From contig JAFTHG010000107.1 of the NCBI GenBank assembly GCA_017457555.1, forward strand, positions 1 through 11,106: DNA of 11,106 nt, read 5' to 3'. This DNA is from Kiritimatiellia bacterium. Its GTDB lineage: Bacteria > Verrucomicrobiota > Kiritimatiellia > RFP12 > DVOR01. Shown in pieces: positions 1 to 6,211 of the stretch (position 1 is the first letter of the stretch; each line of letters opens with the position of its first letter). The position numbers and the translations under genes are program-made. Under the pieces are notes generated by a model. It saw only the letters and a program-made list of their open reading frames with translations. It had not been told where the DNA came from and ran no database searches.

Positions 1-2
1 AC

Positions 3-410
3 GCTCTGACGCACCCACGTGGTCTTGGCGCCTGGCTTTTGCAATTGGGCAATACCTATCAGACTGCCCATGCCGAAGCCGGTAATGCGACAAAACTCTT
101 CCAAGCCTACAATCTTCCCCTCGCCAATGCACCGGCTCTTGACCCGGTGGCTCTCCAAAACACGTTGAATGAACTCATCCAATTGGCTGAAGTCGCAGCG
201 ACATTCGGCACCTCTCTTTGGGCTCAGGAGGCGCGCTTAGCATTGAATCTGCAATTGCTTGCGGTGCGTCGCGCCTTGAAACACCCGGGTCTTCAACGCG
301 AACGCGCCAAGGCGGCGGCGCAGTTGGAGCAGATGTGGTTGGCTCGTGGGCCACGGGCCCAATTGGATGACAGTCTGAACGCCTTTCTTGCTCAGGAGTT
401 GCCGGAATGA
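3..410 (+). CDS. C-terminal part of a probable GH20-like glycoside hydrolase (5' end outside window)
   Basis: The frame is open from the left edge and ends in TGA at 408-410, so only the last 135 residues are present. There is no catalytic core to inspect. The fragment is helical and starts with a segment reading LGAWLLQLGNTYQ followed by GNATKLF. It ends with MWLARGPRAQLDDSL. Both resemble, from memory, the helical tail that follows the barrel in some family 20 hexosaminidase-like hydrolases (LGNxY... then WLARNRPxGLxDS). If so, the enzyme would remove terminal N-acetylhexosamines from glycans. The family call is inference from this tail only; another glycosidase family with a similar tail is possible. 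Its stop overlaps the tilS start as ATGA, so the two are probably co-transcribed and translationally coupled. An internal TTG at 39 is not a credible start. Confidence 0.5.
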   Translation, partial: ALTHPRGLGAWLLQLGNTYQTAHAEAGNATKLFQAYNLPLANAPALDPVALQNTLNELIQLAEVAATFGTSLWAQEARLALNLQLLAVRRALKHPGLQRERAKAAAQLEQMWLARGPRAQLDDSLNAFLAQELPE

Positions 411-1639
411 AATTGCCGCAATTGCATCCGGGAGATCGGTGGGGGCTCTGCCTGAGTGGGGGCGCAGATTCCACTGCACTGCTTTTAAAATGTCTGGAAG
501 TGGGATTCCCGATTGTGGCATTGCACTTCAACCATGGCTTTGCGGACGAGGATGGCGACACGGATGAACGCTTTGTGCGCGATTTATGTACGGCAAAAGG
601 GGTTTCCTTAACTGTTGGTCACTGTTCGGAAACGTGGACCAATCGCGAAACGAAAGAGGTCTTTGCCCGCCGTCATCGAATGGCGTTCTTTGCGGCGTGT
701 GTGCGGGATCTGGATCTGACAGGGTTGCTATTGGCCCACCATGCCGATGACCGTGCGGAGAATGTTGTCTTACGGTTGGCGCGCGGTTGTGGCGCAGAGG
801 GGTTGACCAGTTTCCGTGTGGAGGGTGTGGCCCCCTGGGATGCGCGTATCAAGTGGGTGCGTCCGCTTCTGGATGAAACCCATGCCGACCAGATTGCCTG
901 GTTACAAGCCCACGGACAGACGTGGCGAGAGGATCTTTCCAATAGCGACCTCACCATTCCCCGGAATGCGATTCGCGCCACTCTGCCAACGGTATTGCCG
1001 CATTTTTCTGCCGGGGTGAATGCCGCCGCCGATGTGCTTGCTGAAGAAAATGCCTTTATTGCCGCTTGTGCGGAGGCTGCGATTGAACATCAGACCGCGT
1101 GCAGTTTAACGGTGAAGTCCGGGACACATCCGGTGCTTTTGCGGCGTATTGTGCGCGATTGGCTGAAGGATTTGACACGGGAGCAGACGGAACGGCTTTT
1201 GCAATTGCCGCTTTCTGCCGTCACAACGGTGTCACAGAATCGCGTGGTGCGGCGGATAAGTGACACGCAGTGGCGCATGGATTCCCGTGAACGTGCGTCA
1301 GCACCGCCTCCCTTAATCCTTGATGCTCCCGGCACCTATACCTTTGGTGCCTGGCAGATTTGCGTGGGTGTTCACCCTGCAACCCTGCAATTGCCCTTGC
1401 CCTTGACCGTGCGGTCGCGCCGTGCTGGTGATCGGATGCGCCCGCGTGGCTTGCGTGGTTCGCGTAAAATTCAAGATATTCTGACCGAATTACACATTCC
1501 TGTTGGGGAAAGGGATGGCTATCCGCTTCTGTGCGATGCACAGGATACCATTTTGGCTTTGCCCGGATTCCGTCCTGCCGCTGTGCCCGAAGGCATTGAA
1601 ACAGTGGGCATTACCTTTCACTTTTCTGGCGAACGCTGA
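407..1639 (+). CDS. tilS: tRNA(Ile)-lysidine synthetase TilS
   Basis: TilS attaches lysine to C34 of tRNA-Ile(CAU), using ATP, so that the tRNA reads AUA codons and is charged with isoleucine; it is cytosolic and normally essential. The 410-residue protein has the N-type ATP pyrophosphatase loop SGGADST at residues 17-23, LHFNHGF at 39-45, and the family motif HHADDRAEN at about 111-119 followed by a Arg/Gly-rich RLARGCGAEGL stretch. A C-terminal TilS_C-like domain follows at about 330-400 (RSRRAGDRMRPRGLRGSRK, then LPGFRPA). Length fits the family. The start at 407 is supported by AGGAG at 394-398, 8 nt upstream, and by the ATGA overlap with the preceding hydrolase. The 3' end overlaps the convergent radical SAM gene by 22 nt, so no separate terminator fits between them. 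Confidence 0.95.
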   Translation: MKLPQLHPGDRWGLCLSGGADSTALLLKCLEVGFPIVALHFNHGFADEDGDTDERFVRDLCTAKGVSLTVGHCSETWTNRETKEVFARRHRMAFFAACVRDLDLTGLLLAHHADDRAENVVLRLARGCGAEGLTSFRVEGVAPWDARIKWVRPLLDETHADQIAWLQAHGQTWREDLSNSDLTIPRNAIRATLPTVLPHFSAGVNAAADVLAEENAFIAACAEAAIEHQTACSLTVKSGTHPVLLRRIVRDWLKDLTREQTERLLQLPLSAVTTVSQNRVVRRISDTQWRMDSRERASAPPPLILDAPGTYTFGAWQICVGVHPATLQLPLPLTVRSRRAGDRMRPRGLRGSRKIQDILTELHIPVGERDGYPLLCDAQDTILALPGFRPAAVPEGIETVGITFHFSGER

Positions 1640-3066
1640 ACGAAGTCGCGCAGATGTCCTATGAGGGCTGCTGCTCCTCTAAAGAGATAGGCGGGATGTC
1701 CCAGCGCCCGGCGAAGCTGTCGCAGGATGGCGAATGGGTGAAGAAATCCGCGGTAAGTCGCAGCGATGCAGGCGCGGATATCGTTTTCTGAGAGTGGGGA
1801 GCGCATGACTGGAGAGCGCATATCGTAGCGCGACCAATCCTGCGTGAGGAGCTGGCCGCTTGCTTCCAGCTCCCGATAGAGCGGTGTTCCGGGATAGGGG
1901 ACAAGCCACGTGGCTTGGAGTGTGGCAGCGACTCCGGTTCGCAGGAATTCGCGTCCCAGCTGCACAGTGCGTTCAGCATCTTCACGTGTTTCCCACGGAT
2001 AGCCGAACATCAACGTAATATGCACGTCCAGTCCTGCCGCAGAAGCTGCCGCTGCTCCTTCCCGAATCGCTTGAATCGTTAACCCTTTGTTCAATTTATC
2101 AAGCGTGGCCTGATTGGCAGATTCCACCCCGAAGAGCACCAATCGGAAGCCGGCCCGTCGCATCAGGCGATAGGTTTCTGCCGAGAGCGCACCAAATCGG
2201 AGGTTGCAATCGAGCCGCACCTGCTTGTGATATCCGCGTGCAATCATGCCATGGCAGAAGTCTGTCAGCCACTGTCCCACGGGCAAACTGCCCGCATCGT
2301 CCATAATTTCGCGCACACCGAGTTGGATTAAGGCGCCAATTTCATCTAAAACATCTTCCACCGGGCGGATGCGATAGGTCGGGTAGAGCGTTGTCCACGA
2401 ACAAAACGTGCACTTCCCATGCCAGCAGTCACGCGCACTCATCAGATAAGCGCCCGGCGTTCTGGCAAAGTTGCCATTCCGGTAGGCATAGTCTTGCCAA
2501 CGGGTCAGCGCGCGGTCAATCCGGGGAAGCGTGGCTAAATCAACGGGAATGTCACGCCCTTCAAGCCAGGACAGCAGTGCAAAATCGTAGTCGCCCCCCT
2601 TAAGAAGGGCATCTACGGGGGTAGCCTTAAAGGTTTCTTCCGGCAAAGCAGTCACATGGTCACCGGCCATCACCAGACGGCAATGGGGCAGACGGCGCTT
2701 TAATTCGGCCGCCCATTGCCAGTGAAAGGCCACAACAGGCGTCTTGGTTTCAAGGAAAATGCAGTCGGGCTGCCACGCAGTCAGGGTTTCCCAGAAGGCA
2801 TCAGGCGTGAAAGCGCGAGCGATACCGTCCAACCACAACACCTCATATCCGCGTGCTTTCAGGAGCGTTGCCGCACTGGCCGGCACCACGGGGTAGATGG
2901 CTGTCGGGTGACTGAACCACTGAAATTGGCGATTCTGCGAGAGGAGCGGCGTGCCTTTGTCGGAGGGAATCGGCGGATAACAAAAGGCAACGCGCCGGAT
3001 GGCACTCCGCTCCGTATCGGAGAGCGGCGTCGCAGGAATGACTGTGGAGAGAGGCGCGGTAGACAT
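1618..3066 (-). CDS. B12-binding-type radical SAM protein, substrate unknown
   Basis: A 482-residue protein with the layout of cobalamin-dependent radical SAM enzymes. An N-terminal Rossmann-like region (about 25-170) contains VPASAATLLKARGYEVLWLD, ETKTPVV and GDHVTALPEE, as in B12-binding domains. The radical SAM core (about 205-400) has the cluster motif CWHGKCTFC, with cysteines at 214, 219 and 222. Their spacing is CX4CX2C rather than the common CX3CX2C. Later core motifs FGVESANQATLDKLNKG and the YPGTPLY segment are also typical. It should bind a 4Fe-4S cluster and SAM and generate a 5'-deoxyadenosyl radical; the substrate cannot be read from sequence. Some relatives are methyltransferases or cyclases. 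It follows thiD with a TGATG stop/start overlap and no evident Shine-Dalgarno, so it is probably translated by coupling. A link to thiamine metabolism is possible but rests on position only. Confidence 0.85.
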   Translation of the reverse strand: MSTAPLSTVIPATPLSDTERSAIRRVAFCYPPIPSDKGTPLLSQNRQFQWFSHPTAIYPVVPASAATLLKARGYEVLWLDGIARAFTPDAFWETLTAWQPDCIFLETKTPVVAFHWQWAAELKRRLPHCRLVMAGDHVTALPEETFKATPVDALLKGGDYDFALLSWLEGRDIPVDLATLPRIDRALTRWQDYAYRNGNFARTPGAYLMSARDCWHGKCTFCSWTTLYPTYRIRPVEDVLDEIGALIQLGVREIMDDAGSLPVGQWLTDFCHGMIARGYHKQVRLDCNLRFGALSAETYRLMRRAGFRLVLFGVESANQATLDKLNKGLTIQAIREGAAAASAAGLDVHITLMFGYPWETREDAERTVQLGREFLRTGVAATLQATWLVPYPGTPLYRELEASGQLLTQDWSRYDMRSPVMRSPLSENDIRACIAATYRGFLHPFAILRQLRRALGHPAYLFRGAAALIGHLRDFVQRSPEK

Positions 3067-3914
3067 CAGCGTGACGAAAGGGCGCGGCAGGTAACCAGAT
3101 GGTGGGGCGGTTCGGGGGATTCAATGCCGTAAACTGCGGCATTACCTGCCTGAACGCCCGCAGTCAGCAGTGCATAAACCCAGGCTTTTGCCTGGCAAAT
3201 TGCTTCCAACAGGGGGATGCCTCGGGCAAGATTGGCCGCCACAGCCGCCGAGAGCGAACAGCCCGTGCCGTGCGTTGTCAGCGGTTGCGCGACAATCGGG
3301 GAGCGGATTTCCCACAAGGAGCCGTCTGCATCCATGAGGAAATCGGTCGCAGTCTGGTCGGGATTGTGGCCGCCTTTGAGTAAAATCGGCACATGATGAC
3401 GTTCAAAAATAGCGCGGCAATGGGTCATCGGCTCGGTAATCGGGTGTGTGGCGGGCAATCCCAGAAGCACATTGGATTCAGGGAGGTTGGGCGTTACGAG
3501 CGCCGCTCCGGGGAGGATTCGGGTGATCAGGCTCTCAACGGCATCCGCTGCGAGCAACGTCGCGCCACTGGTCGCCACCATTACAGGATCAATCACACGG
3601 GGCACTGCGCCAAATGCCGGAAGGCAATCCGCCACCACCTGAATACGTTCGGCATCCATCAACATCCCGGTCTTGATGGCACTCACCGCAAAATCCTCTG
3701 CGACACAGAGCAGTTGGTCGCGCAAAACGGCCGGATCCGTGGCTTGGATGCGCCGCACACCATGCGGATTCTGGGCCGTTAATGCCGTAATGGCACTGCA
3801 CCCATGCACGTGAAACGCACGAAAGGCGCGGAGATCGGCTTGGATGCCTGCTCCACCACCACTGTCACTGCCGGCAATGGTAAGGGCAACCGGAAAATAA
3901 GGCGGGGTTCTCAT
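3066..3914 (-). CDS. thiD: Hydroxymethylpyrimidine/phosphomethylpyrimidine kinase ThiD
   Basis: ThiD phosphorylates HMP to HMP-P and then HMP-PP, the pyrimidine donor for thiamine phosphate synthesis, in the cytosol. The 282-residue protein is a complete ribokinase-fold member. It has the N-terminal substrate loop IAGSDSGGGAGIQADL at 13-28, KTGML at 81-85, DPVMVATSG at 109-117, LLKGGH at about 178-183, and the anion-hole motif HGTGCSLSAA around 215-224 with the ThiD-type cysteine at 219. This cysteine and the loop separate it from pyridoxal kinases. The ATG at 3914 is preferred because a perfect TATAAT lies only 9 nt upstream, leaving no room for a longer product from that promoter. No other thiamine gene is in the window, and no TPP riboswitch fits in so short a leader. 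Confidence 0.95.
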   Translation of the reverse strand: MRTPPYFPVALTIAGSDSGGGAGIQADLRAFRAFHVHGCSAITALTAQNPHGVRRIQATDPAVLRDQLLCVAEDFAVSAIKTGMLMDAERIQVVADCLPAFGAVPRVIDPVMVATSGATLLAADAVESLITRILPGAALVTPNLPESNVLLGLPATHPITEPMTHCRAIFERHHVPILLKGGHNPDQTATDFLMDADGSLWEIRSPIVAQPLTTHGTGCSLSAAVAANLARGIPLLEAICQAKAWVYALLTAGVQAGNAAVYGIESPEPPHHLVTCRALSSR

Positions 3915-3923
3915 AATGACACC

Positions 3924-3929
3924 ATTATA
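3924..3929 (-). promoter_or_regulatory. -10 element of thiD, near-leaderless start
   Basis: On the minus strand the sequence is a perfect TATAAT, followed by 9 nt and then the thiD ATG at 3914. Standard sigma70 spacing would put the transcription start at about 3917 (A), giving a leader of about 3 nt. No convincing TTGACA-like -35 is present at 16-18 bp; the best match there is poor, so this call rests on the -10 alone. Confidence 0.55.
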
Positions 3930-3975
3930 AGAAAAAAAGCTTCAATCCGCACATCATTCAGCCGAAAAAGTGCCC

Positions 3976-4019
3976 ACGCGCGCTTCTTTACCCCCTTAAA
4001 AGTGCCATGGTGCGCGCGT
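3976..4019. repeat. Inverted repeat with alternating purine-pyrimidine arms
   Basis: ACGCGCGC at 3976-3983 is exactly complementary to GCGCGCGT at 4012-4019, with a 28-nt loop. Each arm is also near a copy of AAAAGTGCC (3966-3974 and 3999-4007), so the two halves look partly duplicated. There is no T-run after the hairpin in either direction, so it is not a standard terminator. Low-complexity CG arms make chance pairing plausible. Confidence 0.3.
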
Positions 4020-4134
4020 TTAATGGGAAGATGCGCCTCACTTCAAGGGACAAAACCGCCGTTTGACAGCGCAGGATGGCGAAAATACCAGAACCACTTC
4101 AGGAGGTGTCCGCATCATCATTAAAAGAGAACAA

Positions 4135-4179
4135 GCATTGAGGAGCGTTTGAAAAAGGCAGTCACTGGGTTGGACAGAG
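4135..4179. repeat. Left flanking direct repeat of the 22-bp array
   Basis: This copy reads GCATTG, then 9 nt, then TGAAAAAGGC (4150-4159), a 12-nt spacer with CAC at its fourth to sixth positions, and GGACAGAG (4172-4179). The same blocks occur at 4404-4443. From TGAAAAAGGC to GGACAGAG the copies share 22 of 30 positions with identical spacing. The copies lie on either side of the tandem array. Confidence 0.6.
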
Positions 4180-4218
4180 GGCGTCATTGAAAGACACTTA
4201 GGGTACCTTTTGGAATGC

Positions 4219-4394
4219 GTTTCATTGAAACCGAAAGTCAATTTCATTGAAACCGCAAATCAATTTCATTGAAACCGAAAGTCAATTTCATTGAAACCGA
4301 AAGTCAATTTCATTGAAACCGCAAATCAGTTTCATTGAAACCGAAAGTCAGTTTGGCTGAAACTGAAAGTCAGTTTGGCTGAAATTGAAAATCT
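4219..4394. repeat. Eight-copy 22-bp tandem repeat with internal dyad
   Basis: Eight contiguous 22-bp units start at 4219, 4241, 4263, 4285, 4307, 4329, 4351 and 4373. The core of a typical unit is TTTCATTGAAACCGAAAGTC. Units 1-6 contain an 11-bp dyad TTTCA-T-TGAAA. Units 2 and 5 carry the variant tail CCGCAAATCA. Units 7 and 8 are diverged, with TTTGGCTGAAA in place of the dyad, and unit 8 also has a degenerate tail. There are no spacers, so this is not a CRISPR array. TGA within each unit and a period not divisible by three close the reading frames, so it is not coding. A period of 22 bp is close to two helical turns, so all dyads would face nearly the same side of the DNA. This fits an operator array or iteron-like protein-binding array. 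Function is inference; the repeat structure itself is seen directly. Confidence 0.95.
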
Positions 4395-4403
4395 CATGAG
4401 TAG

Positions 4404-4443
4404 GCATTGCTCCTGAAAAAGGCTTACACCTTATCGGACAGAG
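4404..4443. repeat. Right flanking direct repeat of the 22-bp array
   Basis: This copy reads GCATTG, 4 nt, TGAAAAAGGC (4414-4423), a 12-nt spacer with CAC at the same place as the left copy, and GGACAGAG (4436-4443). It lies 264 bp from the left copy, which equals 12 times 22 bp, so the flanks are in register with the array period. The difference between copies is a 5-nt indel after GCATTG plus substitutions. Confidence 0.6.
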
Positions 4444-4598
4444 CGCCTTCCAATGCTTGCAACAGCCTCTAATTCATAACCTCATCCGCTACCAAAACCC
4501 GGCGTATCAATGCGACTGCCCATCAATTAAAGCGCTGCTTCATGGATTTACCCTCGTGGCACGATTGCGCAATCTTCCTTGTGCAACACTCACCTCGC

Positions 4599-4627
4599 TT
4601 GCCATGAACGGGATAGGGTGCTATACT
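4599..4627 (+). promoter_or_regulatory. Sigma70-type promoter of the sugar transferase gene
   Basis: TTGCCA at 4599-4604 and TATACT at 4622-4627 are separated by exactly 17 bp, and each matches the consensus at five of six positions. The transcription start should fall near 4635 (A), only about 4 nt before the ATG at 4639. This nearly leaderless arrangement decides the start of the sugar transferase: an in-frame upstream ATG at 4579 lies before the -35 element. The 22-bp array ends 204 nt upstream. Confidence 0.7.
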
Positions 4628-4638
4628 ATCCCCCACAA

Positions 4639-6000
4639 ATGAATCAGGGAAGAGTACGCGTTTTATTTTTGATGTTCAGTGATGCCATCGTGTTGAGTCT
4701 CGTATGGGGACTGTCGGCGTATGTCTGGGCGTTGTTTTCCGGCGGGGATTACGATATCCGTTATGTTTGTTCGCGCTGGGACTTTCTCTGTGCTTATCTG
4801 GTGCTCAATCTTTTCAGCCGCCTTTATCATGGTAATCCCTTTTATCCCGGTGCACCGTTGGCTCCGGTAGAAGAGTTTCGGCGGCTGGTCTTGACGTCGC
4901 TTGCGACAGGGGCACTCTTTTTCGCCTATCTGGCTTTCTACAATAAGAGTACCGCTGTGGAGCCCGGCGTGGTGGTGCTGACGGTTGCTCTCAATATCCT
5001 TTTTGCACAAGTGGGGCGCAATGTGATGCGCCGGGTGTTGCGGTCGTCCGGAGTAGGGCAGATGCCGGTGGTGCTGGTGGGTCCCAAGACGGAAGCAACC
5101 TACCTGACGCGCATTCTGGGTAATTCGCCTCACTATGGATTTAAGGTGGTATCCGTCTTTGAAAAGGCAACTCTGGCGTGTGAATGGGCTCGCCAACACA
5201 ATGTGAAGCACTGTATCAGTTGCCAACCGTTGCGCGTCTTCCGGGCTTCTATCAGACGGTTTCTTGCCTGGTTCTCGGTGCTCATCAGCATGCCCGAACC
5301 GCAAATCTTTCCTATTGCGATGACACGTCCTGTGGATTTCGCCGGGTACGGTGGTCTTGAGATGGCCAACCAGCTGCGTCAGAAGGGGATTGTCCACGGT
5401 AAACGTGTTGCCGAGTGGCTCTTTTCATTGGTTGCGCTCTGCTTGCTTCTGCTTCCCGGGATTGTTATTGCGCTCTGCCTGATGATTGCCTATCGCGACA
5501 GCCACATCTTTTACTGCACAGAACGTCTCGGCAAACGGCAGAAACGCTTTACCATCTGGAAGTTTCGCACCATGATTCCAGATGCAGATGCCAGGCTCAA
5601 AGCGCTTCTGGCCTCCGATGCTGAGTTGCGTGCCGAGTGGGAGAGCACAGGAAAATTGCGCAACGATCCACGTATCACCTCCTTTGGCCGCCTCTTGCGT
5701 AAGACCTCCTTGGATGAAATTCCTCAGCTTTTCAATGTTCTCCGCGGTGATATGGCACTGATTGGGCCACGGCCGATTGTATCGCGCGAAGTGCCGTGCT
5801 ATGGTGAGCACTACGATATTGTTTCAAAGGTAAAACCCGGCATTACCGGACTGTGGCAGGTTTCCGGTCGCAGCGATGTGGATTACGAGGCGCGTGTGGC
5901 ACTCGATCTCTACTACGCCCAAAACTGGAACCTCTGGTTGGATTGTTGGATCTTCCTCCGGACCTTCGTGGTTGTGCTGTGTCAGCGGGGAGCCTGTTGA
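4639..6000 (+). CDS. wbaP: WbaP-like polyprenyl-phosphate sugar-1-phosphate transferase
   Basis: This integral membrane enzyme should move a hexose-1-phosphate (galactose or glucose in known WbaP/WcaJ relatives) from a nucleotide sugar to undecaprenyl phosphate, the first step of O-antigen, capsule or exopolysaccharide repeat assembly. The 453 residues show N-terminal membrane helices (about 7-32, 47-61, 83-101, 108-124), a Rossmann-like middle region (about 141-230), and another hydrophobic segment (257-284). The catalytic domain follows, with WKFRTM at 307-312, SLDEIPQLFNVLRGDM at 357-372 including the catalytic Asp-Glu pair 359-360, GPRP at 376-379, and GITGLWQVSGRSD at 401-413. The C-terminus RGAC resembles the RGAY end of WbaP. 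The symbol names the family; the donor sugar is not readable. It stands alone, without neighbouring glycosyltransferases, behind a tandem-repeat array. The start follows from the promoter and there is no Shine-Dalgarno. Confidence 0.9.
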   Translation: MNQGRVRVLFLMFSDAIVLSLVWGLSAYVWALFSGGDYDIRYVCSRWDFLCAYLVLNLFSRLYHGNPFYPGAPLAPVEEFRRLVLTSLATGALFFAYLAFYNKSTAVEPGVVVLTVALNILFAQVGRNVMRRVLRSSGVGQMPVVLVGPKTEATYLTRILGNSPHYGFKVVSVFEKATLACEWARQHNVKHCISCQPLRVFRASIRRFLAWFSVLISMPEPQIFPIAMTRPVDFAGYGGLEMANQLRQKGIVHGKRVAEWLFSLVALCLLLLPGIVIALCLMIAYRDSHIFYCTERLGKRQKRFTIWKFRTMIPDADARLKALLASDAELRAEWESTGKLRNDPRITSFGRLLRKTSLDEIPQLFNVLRGDMALIGPRPIVSREVPCYGEHYDIVSKVKPGITGLWQVSGRSDVDYEARVALDLYYAQNWNLWLDCWIFLRTFVVVLCQRGAC

Positions 6001-6013
6001 GGATGTTGCCTTT

Positions 6014-6032
6014 AGGGAACTCCCCCTTTTTT
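6014..6032 (+). terminator. Weak candidate terminator after the sugar transferase
   Basis: AGGG (6014-6017) can pair with CCCT (6024-6027) around a 6-nt loop and runs directly into six T residues (6027-6032), 14 nt after the stop codon. The stem is only 4 bp, so it would be a poor intrinsic terminator; position and T-run are the main support. Confidence 0.25.
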
Positions 6033-6090
6033 GCCATGTAGGAGTGACAGGCGCTCTGCTGAACTTCAGATTTTACCCAAAAACGGCTCT

Positions 6091-6108
6091 TTTCAATGAA
6101 AAAGTCAG
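6091..6108. repeat. Solitary relative of the 22-bp array unit
   Basis: The sequence TTTCAATGAAAAAGTCAG has the dyad TTTCA-A-TGAAA followed by AAGTCAG. An array unit reads TGAAA-CCGA-AAGTCA, so this copy looks like a unit with the four bases CCGA missing. The dyad arms here extend by one further T and A. It lies in the gap between the sugar transferase and the surface-repeat gene, 37 bp upstream of the latter's -35. Homology to the array is an inference from about 16 matching positions. Confidence 0.4.
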
Positions 6109-6127
6109 GAAAAGCGTAAAAATAGAC

Positions 6128-6156
6128 TTGCACTTTCAATGAGGATTGAGTAACAT
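6128..6156 (+). promoter_or_regulatory. Promoter of the surface-repeat gene with a dyad-like site in its spacer
   Basis: TTGCAC (6128-6133) and TAACAT (6151-6156) are spaced by 17 bp and each match the consensus at four of six positions. The start of transcription would be near 6163, leaving a leader of about 50 nt with GAGGA at 6203-6207 before the ATG at 6212. The spacer contains TTTCAATGA (6134-6142), a partial copy of the array dyad, where a bound protein would block or alter polymerase access. Confidence 0.45.
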
Positions 6157-6211
6157 TTATTACAAACGTGAGAGTTGCTTTCTGCAAACACCGTTATTGA
6201 GTGAGGACACT

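Larger units (their letters stand above)
3930..4638. other. Divergent intergenic region between thiD and the sugar transferase
   Basis: About 710 nt without a supportable gene. From left to right it holds an unassigned stretch with a GC-rich inverted repeat (3976-4019), the left copy of an imperfect direct repeat (4135-4179), a lone TCATTGAAAG (4184-4193), the 22-bp tandem array (4219-4394), the right copy of the direct repeat (4404-4443), about 150 nt in which I see nothing specific, and the sugar transferase promoter (4599-4627). Short open frames exist, for example 4022-4124 (33 codons ending in three His), but they lack ribosome-binding sites and family resemblance. No tRNA, riboswitch or DnaA-box cluster was recognised. 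Confidence 0.6.

Noticed and set aside
2716..3132. Plus-strand open frame of 138 codons opposite the radical SAM and thiD genes
   Set aside because: Arg/Gly-rich shadow of two well-supported minus-strand genes, with no ribosome-binding site of note.
3915..4218. TPP riboswitch upstream of thiD
   Set aside because: The predicted leader is about 3 nt and the conserved CTGAGA-type TPP core was not found.
4219..4394. CRISPR array
   Set aside because: Units are contiguous with no unique spacers, and no cas genes are present.
4219..4394. GAAACCGAAAGT in each unit resembles the eukaryotic interferon-stimulated response element (GAAANNGAAA)
   Set aside because: The surrounding genes are plainly bacterial; a short purine-rich match in a repeated unit counts as one coincidence, not eight.
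4219..4394. Plasmid-type iteron origin
   Set aside because: Length fits iterons, but there is no replication initiator gene, DnaA-box cluster or plasmid gene in the window, and the context is chromosomal housekeeping.
4579..4638. Upstream in-frame ATG for the sugar transferase
   Set aside because: It precedes the -35 and -10 elements of the only good promoter, and the extra residues are not like the family N-terminus.
4663..5397. Long minus-strand open frame of 244 codons
   Set aside because: It lies entirely opposite the sugar transferase, whose catalytic motifs are certain, and its translation is His/Arg/Gln-rich without family resemblance.
6146..6211. Longer start for the surface-repeat protein
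   Set aside because: It would bury the signal peptide behind 22 residues and begin within the promoter.
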